Assembly (NCBI GenBank): GCA_035578155.1
Contig: JAPWDM010000015.1
Coordinates: 12,776,209 to 12,840,208, forward strand
Length of the DNA: 64,000 bases
Direction: 5' to 3'
Source: Brachynemurus nebulosus
Taxonomy: Eukaryota; Arthropoda; Insecta; Neuroptera; Myrmeleontidae
Positions 45,074 through 56,146 of the stretch are shown piece after piece (within the stretch, counting starts at the first letter, position 1; every line of letters begins with the position of its first letter). The notes beneath the pieces were generated by a model. That model was not told the origin of the DNA. It saw only the letters and a program-made list of their open reading frames with translations, and made no database searches. A program made the position numbers and the translations under genes.

Positions 45074-46425
45074 CTTAAGGTTAGGTTAGTTAAGTTAGTT
45101 TTCACAATATACTTTGACTTTGTTATAAAAAGTAGGTGGTGAGGTTGGTTTTGGTTAGGTTAGTTAAGTTAGTTTTGACAATATACTTTGATTTTTGATA
45201 TAAAAACTAGGTGAAGAGGTTAGTTAAGGTTAGGTTAGTTTAGTTAGTTTTGACAATATACTTCGACTTTTATGTAAAAAGTAGGTGATGAGGTTAGTAA
45301 GGTTAGGTTAGTTCAGTTAGTTTTGATAATATACTTTGACTGATATAAAAACTAGGTGGTGAGGTTAGTTAAGGTTAGGTTAGTTTAGTTAGTTTTGATA
45401 ATATACTTCGACTTTGATATAAAATGTAGGTGGTGAGGTTAGTTAAGGTTAGGTTAGTTTAGTTAGTTTTGATAATATACTTCGACTTTGATATAAAAAC
45501 TAGGTGGTGAGGTTAGTTACGGTTAGGTTTGTTTAGTTAGTTTTGCAAATATACTTTGACTTTGATATAAAAAATAGGTGGTGAGGTTAGTTAAGGTTAG
45601 GTTAGTTTAGTTAGTTTTGATAATATACTTCGACTTTGATATAAAAACTAGGTGGTGAGGTTAGTTAAGGTTAGGTTAGTTTAGTTAGTTTTGATAATAT
45701 AATTCGACTTTGATATAAACACTAGGTGGTGAGGTTAGTTAAGGTTAGGTTAGTTTAGTTAGTTTTGACAATATACTTCGACTTTGTTATAAAAAGTAGG
45801 TGGTGAGGTAGTTAAGGTTAGGTTAGTTTAGTTAGTTTTGACAATATACTTCGACTTTGTTATAAAAAGTAGGTGGTGAGGTTAGTTAAGGTTAGGTTAA
45901 TTTAGTTAGTTTTGACAATATACTTCAAATTTGGTATAAAAAGTAGGTGGTGAGGATGGTTTTGGTTAGGTTAGTTTAGTTAGTTTTGACAATATACTTT
46001 GACTTTGATATAAAAACTAGGTGGTGAGGTTAGTTAAGGTTAGGTTAGTTTAGTTAGTTTTTACAATATACTTCGACTTTGTTATAAAAACTAGGTGGTG
46101 AGGTTAGTTAAGGTTAGGTTAGTTTAGTTAGTTTTGACAATATACTTCGACTTTGTTATAAAAAGTAGGTGGTGAGGTTAGTTAAGGTTAGGTTAGTTTA
46201 GTTAGTTTTGACAATATACTTTGACTTTGATATAAAAAGTAGGTGGTGAGGCTAGTTAAGGTTAGGTTAGTTAGTTTTGGCAATATACTTCGACTTTGTT
46301 ATAAAAAGTAGGTGGTGAGGTTAGTTAAGGTTAGGTTAGTTTAGTTAGTTTTGACAATATACTTCAAATTTGGTATAAAATGTAAGTGGTGTGATTAGTA
46401 TAGGTTAGGTTAGGTTAGATTAGAT
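45074..46425. repeat. 74-bp satellite array, about 18 copies
   Basis: The consensus unit contains ggttagttaaggttaggtta, then gtttagttagttttgaca, atatacttcgactttg and atataaaaagtaggtggtga. Copies are colinear and lightly diverged (single substitutions, a few 1-3-bp losses). Each unit holds GGTTAGGTTAG, two overlapping TTAGG telomere words. One more partial unit continues at 46599-46645 after a small insertion. Confidence 0.95.
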
Positions 46426-46598
46426 CAAGGGCGGATCCAGCCTGTTGAAAAGGGGAAGGGGGGCTGCCTCTAATCCTAGGAGAGATTTTGGGGAAATTTG
46501 TGTTCTGAATTGTATGTTTAACTAAAAAAAGTTACCGATTGTAGGTAAAGGGGGGGGGGGCTGCAGCCCCCACAACTACCTCCCGGGATCCGCTTTTG
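46426..46598. mobile_element. Short insertion in the satellite (hAT-like MITE?)
   Basis: It starts caagggcggatccag and ends gggatccgcttttg, sharing an inverted GCGGATCC core. It interrupts the satellite, which resumes as gggttatgttagttaatttt. The ends CAAGGG...CTTTTG and a poor 8-bp duplication (gattagat/ggttatgt) are only suggestive of hAT. Confidence 0.4.
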
Positions 46599-46645
46599 GG
46601 TTATGTTAGTTAATTTTGACAATTTACTTCGACTTTCATATAAAA

Positions 46646-47309
46646 CAAGTCTATAAGGCAAGGTAAACTCCTCATTCTAAATAATTTTTTTTTCAAAATT
46701 TTTGATTTTTTTATAGTATATTTTAATGTGCCTTCAAAAACCGACTGTTTTACGATTCCTAACCTTTTTAGTTTTCCCAAATTTTGACTCCTCAATTTCA
46801 ACAATTGTACCTTTATTACTCTGTTATTAATATTTTAAGCAAATTTTTATTCACCTATATATATGGATGTATAGTGATATATAGACAGTGATGGCCAACA
46901 AGGTGATGATTTCCTATTGGTTGTTTTAAATTTATCCATGTTTACACTGGATTAAAACACTGTTACAAAGTTTGGTAGTTAAAAAATTTTGTTATATTTT
47001 AAAATAAAATGTGCCTATTTTTATTATTAATTTATAATATAAAAAAGTAATATTCAGAAGATATTAAACAATACAAAAATAAGTATTAAATTCTTGATGT
47101 AGTGAAAAAAAAAAATTACTTTATAAACATAAAGGTTAAGTTTTTGATAGCTAAATAATACATTCTGAGTACTTATTTTGATTAATCTATGTGAATAAAT
47201 AGCGACAAGAATTTCCAGGAAAAATTAACTGAAGTGAGTATACTTTTTAGTGTGTTTCATAAATTTTTAGAAACATTAAGTACTAATAGAAATTATTTTG
47301 TAAGCCAGG
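46646..47309. other. AT-rich spacer
   Basis: Nothing recognised on either strand. Confidence 0.5.
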
Positions 47310-47736
47310 ATGCCAGGCTGTGTAGTTATTGGGTGTACTAATTCAGATATTAAAGGATTTTTAATGCGCACTTTTCCAAGAGATCCCGTAAGAAGAAGAA
47401 TTTGGGCAGTTAAAGTCCGAAGAACAAATTTCTGAACCAACAAACATTGTTTTCATTTACAAAACCTGTACGAAAACGTAAAGCACCGATTGTGCGTGAA
47501 TTAGTATGCAAGAAAGACAAATCCTCAACAGAGTTAGAGAGATACCTTTAAATAATGAGAAATCATTTGTTAATAACGAATGTGAAAAAGACGGTAAGTT
47601 AAATCTTAAAAAAGTTACAGCAATTATGAAACGATTTTATAATGTTTTTATAACATTTCTTGCAGATTTATTTTCAACAGATTATTCATCAGATACCTCT
47701 GCTGAATTAATGTTAATTAAATCAAAACGCGAATAG
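47310..47736 (+). pseudogene. THAP-type zinc-finger gene fragment
   Basis: ATG at 47310 gives MPGCVVIGCTNSD, then LMRTFPRDPVRRRIWAVKV. This is the THAP signature: M-P-x-C-x4-C, a PRDP-like segment and the invariant Trp. A TGA at 47433 ends the frame before the second zinc pair, whose remnant NKHCFH follows. A separate 76-codon frame downstream (47506-47736) resembles nothing I know and may be its linker. THAP domains bind DNA in transcription factors and in P-element-type transposases, and either source is possible. Confidence 0.6.
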
Positions 47737-48075
47737 CTGAAAGCGTATGAAAAATTGTATTTAAGAAGTGAAAAACAAAGAAAATAAAAAAAAAATTAGT
47801 TGCTGCCAAGAAATTGTTTTATTCTTTAATTATTGATTTTGTATGTTATCAATAAGAGAACAAATCTGAAATTTCCCGCTTTGGTATTTCACTATTACTG
47901 GGCTGCGTTCAGAAAGGTAAAAGGTGAAGGTAGAGTGTGTTTTGATAGGGTGATTGTCTAAAATCCTTAGGATGTCACACCGTATGTGTTAATATTTGAA
48001 CGATCTCGAGAATTGCAAATACAACATAACCTCTTTTTTTCATTAACAATTTTATATTTCTACGTAATTTTCGTT

Positions 48076-48082
<7 letters not shown>
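47737..48082. other. AT-rich spacer
   Basis: Nothing recognised. It includes the 3' target side of the I-clade LINE. Confidence 0.5.
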
Positions 48083-48112
<30 letters not shown>

Positions 48113-48915
48113 AAAATTAGGGTACTGCTGCCGGTGGATGGCACGGTCAGCAGCACCCGGCGGCATCGCCAACCAAGGGCATGCGCCGCCAAAAACGGTA
48201 GAGAAAATAAAAACAACACATAAAGACAGGGACACATAAATACACTAGACAACGGACAAACATACACATAATAAAGTCCATCGATGGGCCCTGCCATCCC
48301 AGGGCTTAAAAGAGCGGACAGTCCTTGGTGACGGTACGATCAGTACTAGACAGAGCGTCCGGTCACCAAGGCCTGGAAGCCATCGCTGGAACTCCCTCCG
48401 AGGTGTAGAGGACCTCGGAGTGGAAAGAACCGACTAGAAAACACACAGTATCACAGACCGATATCACAGAGCAATATCACAGAAAAGCTTATTACGTCAC
48501 TGGGGAGCCACAGGCCCACCAGTGACGCAATAAGGAGTTAAAACAATACCGCTGTAGAGCCATAACAACAGGCCTACAGCGGCATAACAAAATATCACAG
48601 ATAAAAAGAAACAAATGATGTAACACCTCGGGTGTAAAGAGCCCTCGGTGGTACATCGTTAAAAAACAATAACAAAAACAAAAAACACGTATAAATAACA
48701 AAGTACCACTAAGGGTGTAAAGGCCCTTAGCGGTATAAAAACAAGGCTAAAAGTACCCTGCCAGACCAGCTGGAACAGGGTATTGGCAATAAATAAATAA
48801 ATTAAGACGATCACAAAAATTTCTTTAACACAAAAGATTAAAAATTGCTGAAAATAAAATTCACTGTCGGGGGAGATAAAACGAGACGACTTGTAAAATC
48901 TGAGATGTAAAGCCC

Positions 48916-51900
48916 CTACAGTCTCTGAAGAAGATGCGAATTTCGAAGAAATTCAAGCATCTTTCTTTCAGAGACAGCATCGTAACTTAATGCGTCGGCT
49001 ACATTATTCGGGAGCTGCAACCTCTGGCGCAATGGCTCAAAGGTTACACATTCCTCAACTATATGCCTCACGGTAAGCGCCGTCCCGCAGGCGGCGCACC
49101 TTGGCTGATCCTCACCGGCGAGAAGATGACGATGTGTTAACGCCGTGTGGCCCAAGCGTAAACGTGTCAGGGCCACACTCTCTCGCCGGCTCAGATTTAC
49201 AGGTGCCGGAGTTCTTCGGACCTCAGGTTTCACCTGTTTGAGCTTCGCCGTGAGGTTGTTCCACTCACGTTGCCATTTCTGTTCAATCGCGGATCTAATG
49301 CACACTCTCAGATCCTCTGGGCGTACGGCAATGTCCTGTGGCTCACCGAATTCGGCTGCGTGACGTGCTGCCTGGTCGGCGAGTTCATTGCCAGGTATCC
49401 CTACATGTCCGGGAATCCAAAAGAAGGTGATAGACTTTTGGCGGAGCATGTAGAGACACGTTCGGATGTTCTGCACCAGTGGATCGATGGTATGAGAGTG
49501 GCAGATCGCTTGCAACGCGCTCAACGAGTCGGAACAAATGAGGAATGCGCTGTCTTCGGATGTTCGACAGAATCGCAGGGCTTGCAAAATCGCAAATAAT
49601 TCCGCAGTATACACAGTGGCCTGGGGAGGAAGTGACCAAGCGTGAGGATCGTCACGAATTACGATGGCACTTCCCACACCCGTAGCTGTTTTGGAACCAT
49701 CTGTGTATATGCAGAGAGAGTCAAGTTCGCTAATGATCTCGTAGAAGCGGGATCGATACTCGAATGAACTGGTCTCCTCTTTGTTGAGACCAGTCAGGTC
49801 GAAACGACACCTTACATTAGGGATCAGCCAAGGAGGTACTTCCAAAGGACGTTTAGGAAGTACCTTGGCGAACTGTAAGTGCAGACTCTCTAATAATTCC
49901 TGCGTTCGAACGGCCACTGGTCGACTTACGGTGGGACGTCGACCGTAGAGCCCCTGTAAACGGTATCTGAATAGAGTCGGGTAATTGATATGCGTAGGTG
50001 TTGCATATACCCCCGCTGCATAATTGAGCAAGAGACGCTCACGTCTCAGTCGCAGCGGAGGAAGACCCGACTCTACGCAGAGGCTCATAGAAGGGCTCGT
50101 TCGAAATGCTCCCGTAGCCAGTCGTATGCCTGCATGGTGAACAGGATCTAGGAGTAGAAGCGCAGACGCCCGGGCGGAGGAGTAAGCAATGCTGCCGTAA
50201 TCAATCCTAGTCAGAACTAGCGATTGATACAGGCGAAGCAACGACTCCCGGCCCGCACCCCACGATGCACCAGCCAAGCACTTAAGCATGTTGATTGTCC
50301 TGCGACAACTCGCAGCTAAGGCTTGGAGGTGTAGGCGCCACGTAAGTTGTTTATCAAATATGAGTCCTAGAAACCTGACGCTATCGACGCACTGAAGGTT
50401 GGATCCTTTCAATGTGAGAACAGGATCCGGATGTGCGTTGCGCTTTCTGCAGAAGTGAACCACCGATGTTTTTTGTGGTGAGAAACGAAAACCAAGAGCT
50501 TCTGCAGAAGTCACCACTTCGTTGATGCCTTGTTGCAGCCGTTGTTGGATATCCTCGATGGAATCGGCTGCATAGAATATAGTGAGGTCATCAACGTACA
50601 AGCAACGACGAATTGGGGCTGAAGCTGCAATATGACTGACTGCGATGGAGAACAAGGTGACACTAATGGTGGAGCCTTGAGGAACACCATTCTCCTGGGA
50701 GTGGGCCTCAGACTCAGTGTCACCTACCCGGACACGAAAAGAACGGTCAGTCAGAAAACTTTTTACGAACTGAGGGAGGTTACCTCTTAAACCCCAGTCG
50801 TGCAGCTTCTTGAGAATGCCATACCTCCAGGTCATATCATAAGCTTTCTCCAAATCGAAAAACACGGCCACAAGGTGTTTTCGTTGGAGAAAGGCGTCTT
50901 GAATGGCATTCTCGAGGCGAACAAGATGGTCCGTGGTCGAATGGTATCGGCGGAACCCACATTGATGTTTAGGTATGAGGTTGTGAGATTCCAGCCACCA
51001 GACGAGACGGTTGTTCACCATTTTCTCCAATACCTTGCTGAAACAGCAAGTCAAGGATATTGGACGGTAGCTAGATAGTTGCGATGAATCTTTACCCTCT
51101 TTTAGCAGCGGAATGATGGTAGCTTCTCGCCACTGCGGAGGGTAAACGCCTTGCCTAAAAATTTCGTTGTAAAGACCCAGTAACCTACACTTACCAGGAT
51201 AAGGCAGGTTCCGGATCATGGCGTAGGGGATCTCGTCAGGTCCAGGGGAGGTGTTCCCAGATCCCCGAAGCGCCTCCAGTAATTCTTGCATAGAAAACGG
51301 TTGGTTGTACTGGAGGGATTCATCTGAGAAAAAATCAAGATCGTTTTGTTCGTGTTCGATCTTGATCCGCAGGAATTCCGGGTCATAATTCTGGGAGCCA
51401 CTGACGCGCTCAAAGTGCTTAGCTAAGCAATTAGCTATTTCCGCGCGTTCAGTGACGTTCCGACCGTCGACGACGAGAAGAGAGGGCATTGGTGAACGGG
51501 AGGATTTCCCAGTAATGGCCCTCACTCTTCTCCATACCTCCGAAGTTGAAGTGGAGGTATTAATGGCCGAAACATATTGCTCCCATGATAGCCTCTTTTG
51601 CTCTTTTATAGTTCTCTTACAACGTGCTTGAGCACGTTTGTAGGCTATCACATTTTCCTGCGTGGGGCGACGTCTGAGTTCGTTGTACGCCCGCTTTTTC
51701 TCTGCAACTGCTACACTCACGACTTCATTCCACCATGGTACGCGACGTTTGGGTGGAATGTTGGACGACTTCGGTATACTCTGATATGCTGCTTCAATGA
51801 CACTGGAGGACATTTGCTCCACATCATCTTCTACGTCTCCAGTCAGCTCGGGTGTACGGAATGAATCAGCGTACATCTCCCAATCAGCTTGACGGAGACG

Positions 51901-52578
51901 CCATCTCGGCGAAGATGAATGTGGAGTCATCGGCGTGGTACTGTTCAATATGATTGGAATATGGTCACTGCCGTATGAATCAGACGCCAGCGTCCATTCA
52001 TAACGGTGTGCCATGACCGGTGAGCCAAGTGATAAGTCGATAGCCGACAGCTCACCGGTTCTTGCATTGATGAAAGTACCTTGACCGGTATTCAACAAGA
52101 CCGTTTCAGACTCGTCTAGAAACCGTTCTATGAGTCTTCCACGGGCGTCTCTTGTGCTACAGCCCCACATGGGGTTGTGAGCATTAAAATCTCCTAGTAA
52201 CAAAAATGGACGTGGTAACTGTAAGGTAAGCTCGGTCAGGGTTTCGACATTCCAGTCGAAATCTGGTAAGTAGACCGAGCATACTGTGAACTGTGGCGGT
52301 TTTAATATTTGTATTGCAATAGCTTGTAGGGGGGTGTTTAATGGATGGTCCCGGAATGGGACGCCATCTTTAATAATGATGGCAACACCCCCCCTCGCCC
52401 GGATGTCTGGCTGTACATTGTGCCGGCGGATGTGGTAGTTTCTTATTGAAAATTGTTCCGCCGGCTTTAAGTGTGTTTCCTGTAAGCACACGCACATGGG
52501 CGTGTGCTCAGCCAGAAGCATCTGCAATTCACAGTAATGATGTTTTACACCATTACAGTTCCATTGTATGATCGCCAT
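48916..52578 (-). CDS. I-clade LINE ORF2: endonuclease, RT, RNase H, intact
   Basis: 1220 residues, starting MAIIQWNCNG 38 bp after the ORF1 stop. Endonuclease: QETHLK near 34, GDFNAH near 129, SDHIPI near 205. RT: SPGPDEIPYAMIRNL, LSSYRPISLTCCFSKVLEKM, motif A FFDLEKAYDMTW, motif B GVPQGSTISVTLF, motif C YVDD near 662, VRFLGLIFDKQLTW. RNase H: IYTDGSKTATGVGSAIV near 958, TAELFAILQAL, SDSLSALQAI, PGHVGIPGNELADQAA near 1065. A final CCHC-type motif is CAACGTALTVRHIVEEC near 1161. It would perform target-primed reverse transcription and remove template RNA. No missing catalytic residue was seen. Confidence 0.95.
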   Translation of the reverse strand: MAIIQWNCNGVKHHYCELQMLLAEHTPMCVCLQETHLKPAEQFSIRNYHIRRHNVQPDIRARGGVAIIIKDGVPFRDHPLNTPLQAIAIQILKPPQFTVCSVYLPDFDWNVETLTELTLQLPRPFLLLGDFNAHNPMWGCSTRDARGRLIERFLDESETVLLNTGQGTFINARTGELSAIDLSLGSPVMAHRYEWTLASDSYGSDHIPIILNSTTPMTPHSSSPRWRLRQADWEMYADSFRTPELTGDVEDDVEQMSSSVIEAAYQSIPKSSNIPPKRRVPWWNEVVSVAVAEKKRAYNELRRRPTQENVIAYKRAQARCKRTIKEQKRLSWEQYVSAINTSTSTSEVWRRVRAITGKSSRSPMPSLLVVDGRNVTERAEIANCLAKHFERVSGSQNYDPEFLRIKIEHEQNDLDFFSDESLQYNQPFSMQELLEALRGSGNTSPGPDEIPYAMIRNLPYPGKCRLLGLYNEIFRQGVYPPQWREATIIPLLKEGKDSSQLSSYRPISLTCCFSKVLEKMVNNRLVWWLESHNLIPKHQCGFRRYHSTTDHLVRLENAIQDAFLQRKHLVAVFFDLEKAYDMTWRYGILKKLHDWGLRGNLPQFVKSFLTDRSFRVRVGDTESEAHSQENGVPQGSTISVTLFSIAVSHIAASAPIRRCLYVDDLTIFYAADSIEDIQQRLQQGINEVVTSAEALGFRFSPQKTSVVHFCRKRNAHPDPVLTLKGSNLQCVDSVRFLGLIFDKQLTWRLHLQALAASCRRTINMLKCLAGASWGAGRESLLRLYQSLVLTRIDYGSIAYSSARASALLLLDPVHHAGIRLATGAFRTSPSMSLCVESGLPPLRLRRERLLLNYAAGVYATPTHINYPTLFRYRLQGLYGRRPTVSRPVAVRTQELLESLHLQFAKVLPKRPLEVPPWLIPNVRCRFDLTGLNKEETSSFEYRSRFYEIISELDSLCIYTDGSKTATGVGSAIVIRDDPHAWSLPPQATVYTAELFAILQALRFCRTSEDSAFLICSDSLSALQAICHSHTIDPLVQNIRTCLYMLRQKSITFFWIPGHVGIPGNELADQAARHAAEFGEPQDIAVRPEDLRVCIRSAIEQKWQREWNNLTAKLKQVKPEVRRTPAPVNLSRRESVALTRLRLGHTALTHRHLLAGEDQPRCAACGTALTVRHIVEECVTFEPLRQRLQLPNNVADALSYDAVSERKMLEFLRNSHLLQRL

Positions 52579-52616
52579 TTTTGCTACTACTTAGGGTTGC
52601 TTCCTAGGAAGTGTGG

Positions 52617-54263
52617 CTACTTCCTAGGTTTCCCCTTGGGCCAACCTTTCTTTTTCTTTGTCGAGCGCACCTCGGCATCGGATTGGTCCGAGTCGGTTGC
52701 CGAGGTGTTTGTGTATGCGTCGGTCGTAGGGCGTTTAACGCCCGTCCGCACCGACGCGGTCGACATGTCCGAGTCGCTCACTTGTGTTGTTGTGGAGCGA
52801 CTCGGGAGGGGGGTGACCGGGCGTGTTGGTGTGCCCGGTCTGGACGGCGCCTGTTGTCGTTGGGGCAGTGGCGCCGTCGTTTGTGGAGGCAGCATTGACT
52901 CTGCCTCCGATGTTGAGGTGGTCGGTCCCTTTTTCGGGGACCGTTGTTGTGCCACCTCCTTTTCCCCCTCACTGCGACGTCTTCTACCTAACGGTGATTT
53001 TCGCGGTGACGTAGCCTTCTTTGGAGAAGACGTCACAGTTCTAATGACAGGTCCCTGAGGGGTGGTCGTAATCACCCTCTTGGCCTCAGGGGCCTTGGCT
53101 GGCACAACAGCGGCTAAGGTGGGTGTAGATAAAGGTACACCCACAGAGCGCAATAGGCTCTCTTGCATTGATTGCATACACTCTTGCATCTTTCGCATTG
53201 TCTCCTTTATTTCTTTAATTTCGTGGTGTTCTTTAGCCGCTGTAGGGGCGGGGGCCGCAGCAGCGCGTGCATAGCCATCCAAGGCGGAACGACGAGGCAT
53301 ATTGCCGAGCAATTTTCGCCGTGCCTCTGGATATGATAGTCGTTCCAGGGCTCTCAGCTCTTGGATGGCTGACTCTTGTTTGAATATGGGGCAATTCCTC
53401 GATTTTGCCGAGTGATTGCCACCACAATTGACGCACTTAATCGGTTCGCCGCACGGTCGTCCTTCGTGTAACGGCTTACCGCACACGCAGACCTGCTGTT
53501 CAACACTGCAACGCTGTGAAACGTGCCCGTATCTCTGACAGTGGTAGCACCTCATTGGTGCGGGGATATACGGGCGAACGTCCACTTTGTTGAAGAGGCC
53601 GATGACAACTTGCTTGGGCAGACTGGTACTGTTAAATGTTAGTAATATTAAGGGGGACTCTGGGTGTTTGTTCCCCCTATTGTACTTCAGCCTTCTGGCC
53701 TCAATGACCCCCTGTGGAGACATCTCCGACACTATCTCATCTAGGGAGCAGTACGCTAGGGAGGGGTGCATTATTACTCCCCTGGAGTAATTTAAGACAC
53801 CGTGAGGTGTGACTTCCACAGCGTACTGCCCTAACTTTTCTAAGCCTTGTATTTTATTCGACTGTGCCGGTGAGAGTGCCTCCACGAGCAACCCTTTGCC
53901 CGAGATTTTGGCATCTTTAACTTGGCCGATATCGCTGTTCACTAATTTTGCCAGAAGGAAGGGGCTGATTTTGCTAAAATCACCTTCCTTTGGCTTAATG
54001 ACAATGTATTTAATAAAAGACGCTTGCATTCTTGGGGCGTCAATTAAAACTTGACGCCCACGACGATTCCCTTTTTTAGGGGGAGGGTTACCCCGTTTAG
54101 AGTTTGTACTCACTCCACTGGATTGCGGAGCGGGTACAATAGACGCGGTAGCGGGACCAGCCTCGCTACTCTGGCTCACGCCAGATGACGGCGGCGGAGC
54201 TTGGTTCGCGTCCGGTTTGGAGGGCCCGGACTCGCCCTTTTTAATTAGGTTTACGTCTTCCAT
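52617..54263 (-). CDS. I-clade LINE ORF1: Gag-like protein with three zinc knuckles
   Basis: 548 residues from MEDVNLIKKGESGPSK. A Pro/Ser-rich N terminus leads to a folded region (about 85-215: FIKYIVIKPKEGDFSKISP ... VVIGLFNKVDVRPY). Three cysteine knuckles follow near 225-280: CYHCQRYGHVSQRC, CVCGKPLHEGRPC and CVNCGGNHSAKSRNC. The C-terminal half is low-complexity, rich in Pro, Ser, Thr and Arg, and ends in a basic KKKKGWPKGKPRK tail that could act as a nuclear-localisation signal. The product should package LINE RNA. ORF2 begins 38 bp downstream and so probably uses reinitiation or readthrough. Confidence 0.92.
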   Translation of the reverse strand: MEDVNLIKKGESGPSKPDANQAPPPSSGVSQSSEAGPATASIVPAPQSSGVSTNSKRGNPPPKKGNRRGRQVLIDAPRMQASFIKYIVIKPKEGDFSKISPFLLAKLVNSDIGQVKDAKISGKGLLVEALSPAQSNKIQGLEKLGQYAVEVTPHGVLNYSRGVIMHPSLAYCSLDEIVSEMSPQGVIEARRLKYNRGNKHPESPLILLTFNSTSLPKQVVIGLFNKVDVRPYIPAPMRCYHCQRYGHVSQRCSVEQQVCVCGKPLHEGRPCGEPIKCVNCGGNHSAKSRNCPIFKQESAIQELRALERLSYPEARRKLLGNMPRRSALDGYARAAAAPAPTAAKEHHEIKEIKETMRKMQECMQSMQESLLRSVGVPLSTPTLAAVVPAKAPEAKRVITTTPQGPVIRTVTSSPKKATSPRKSPLGRRRRSEGEKEVAQQRSPKKGPTTSTSEAESMLPPQTTAPLPQRQQAPSRPGTPTRPVTPLPSRSTTTQVSDSDMSTASVRTGVKRPTTDAYTNTSATDSDQSDAEVRSTKKKKGWPKGKPRK

Positions 54264-54966
54264 AAAATTTTATATAAAAAATCCCCCACCCCGCTCCCCA
54301 CCCTCCACGGAGCCTCATAAGGGACGTGGGACTCCCACGCCAGGGATACGGGAATGAGGGGCCCTAGGGACGAAGCCCATTGCCCCAGTGACACGCACGA
54401 CCCCGGGGCGCTCGAATTTACTGCGGCCGGTGCATAACCGCAGCCACGGTCTATGCCTGAAGCCAGGGCCGAAGTGACGTGTTGTTCCGCCGTACTCGCA
54501 AGTAACGGCTTCCCTCAGTCACCAGGATCCCCTTTTCCAGGCAACGCCGCTAAGCCACACACGAGCTAGTGTGGGTCCCGAAGATGACTTGAAGTTGGGA
54601 CAACAAAGAAGAATGAAAACAAAACAAAACCAAAAACAAAAGGGAAACAAAAGATAAAAGAAAAACTGAAACAAAAGGAAATAAAAATAACGAAAACAAA
54701 AAACAGTAAAAACGAAAAGAAATAAAAACGAAGGTTAAAAAAAAGAACGATCGAGGATTTCTCCTCTAGATCCGGCATCTTTTGTGAAAACGGTGGTACC
54801 TCGAGAAGGAACGGTGCCGATCTTGGGTAGTCAGAGGCTAATGGAATCCGAAGATTACTGTATTGCGCATAAACTACCCCTGGAACCCTTAGCCTCCTTG
54901 ACACCAATGGGGGATAAATATCCCTCACGGGTGCCAAGGGCAGCTGCTATAGGTGTCCTCACCACC

Positions 54967-54968
54967 CA

Positions 54969-55004
<36 letters not shown>
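54967..55004. repeat. (TTA)n microsatellite at the I-clade LINE 5' junction
   Basis: Twelve TTA/ATT units directly at the end of the LINE leader. Confidence 0.95.
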
Positions 55005-55005
<1 letters not shown>

Positions 55006-55689
55006 TCATATTATTTTCTATTTTTGTTTTATTTATTTATTGAAGACAAAATCAAAAAAAAAGAACAGGAATCATTGAATTTCAGGCACACGATAATGAA
55101 TTACAAACAAATCACCATATGCAAATTAGATACAATAAGATTTTTTAGGTGAAAATTTTTAGATATTAAAATACAAAAAAAAAATCGTCCCTTTATAATT
55201 ACAAAAGCTACTAGGTTAAATTTTCTCCTTTTAAATTGTACCAAAATATTAAGGATATTTATTTTATTTTACTTATTGTATTTAAAACTGTAAAAAGATA
55301 ACGGAAATTCATTATTAATGTAACAAATTAGTTTTGAAAAATATGATTTTTTCTTACTACAGGTAGATATTTTATACGGTACTTTTAAAAAATTATTTCA
55401 ATTAAACTAACCTGTATACGGCTTCCAAATTTTATTATAATTGACACTGTAATTTACTCTTGTTTATTATTTATTCGATTTAGAATAAAGTTTGAACAAC
55501 GATTATGTATTTTTTTACATACACATTCCCTAGCTTGGGTAAACAGGAAAGAGCAGCGTGATGTTTAGGCATCTGTTTAGGACTTTAGGAGTACATGAGA
55601 GACATGAACCAATGAAGAGCATGGGTTTTTTCGGGTGCTCACCTACAGGGGGGAAAGGCGTTGTACAATATTGGTATAAATGTAGCTAG
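55005..55689. other. AT-rich spacer
   Basis: No feature recognised between the microsatellite and the Harbinger element. Confidence 0.5.
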
Positions 55690-56146
55690 TAAAGCGGCCC
55701 CTACACGCTCAATAATATTGCGCAAGATCTGATATTGTACAATATTATTGATCGTCTGTGGGTTATATTGAAAGGTTGTACAATATATTGTGTTGATCAA
55801 AAAGAATTTGAAATATATTGCGCAATGAGTAAATACTGTATCGTCTGTAGGCTCTGTAGTTATTATTGCGCAATCTCACTTTTTGTATTTCTTTGTTGTT
55901 TGAATTTCATTTAAATTAAGAATTGTGTGACAAGTTTGAATTTGTTGTTTTGCGTTGAGTGTATGATCTTGTGGATTGTTGAAATTATTTTAATTTGCAA
56001 AAATAAATTATATAGTGACAGTAAAAAAGAAATAAAAAATATATCCTACCGGATTTATTAAAAAATTAAGTAAGTAAAATATTTAAAAATATGAAACTAT
56101 TACAAAAATTATTTATTTGCGTATATTTTTATTAGGCAAGGTAACA

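Larger units (their letters stand above)
48083..54966 (-). mobile_element. Full-length I-clade LINE, both ORFs intact
   Basis: On the minus strand: a 5' leader of about 700 bp (54966-54264), ORF1 with zinc knuckles, ORF2 with endonuclease, RT and RNase H, a 3'UTR of about 800 bp and a poly-A tail (48083-48107). The whole is markedly more GC-rich than its surroundings. An RNase H domain after RT places it in the I group. Lack of any stop or frameshift implies a recent insertion. The 5' end abuts a (TTA)n tract; no target duplication could be fixed by eye. Confidence 0.88.

Noticed and set aside
52504..53058. Plus-strand frames opposite the I-clade LINE ORF1
   Set aside because: Shadow of the GC-rich minus-strand ORF1; no independent domain.
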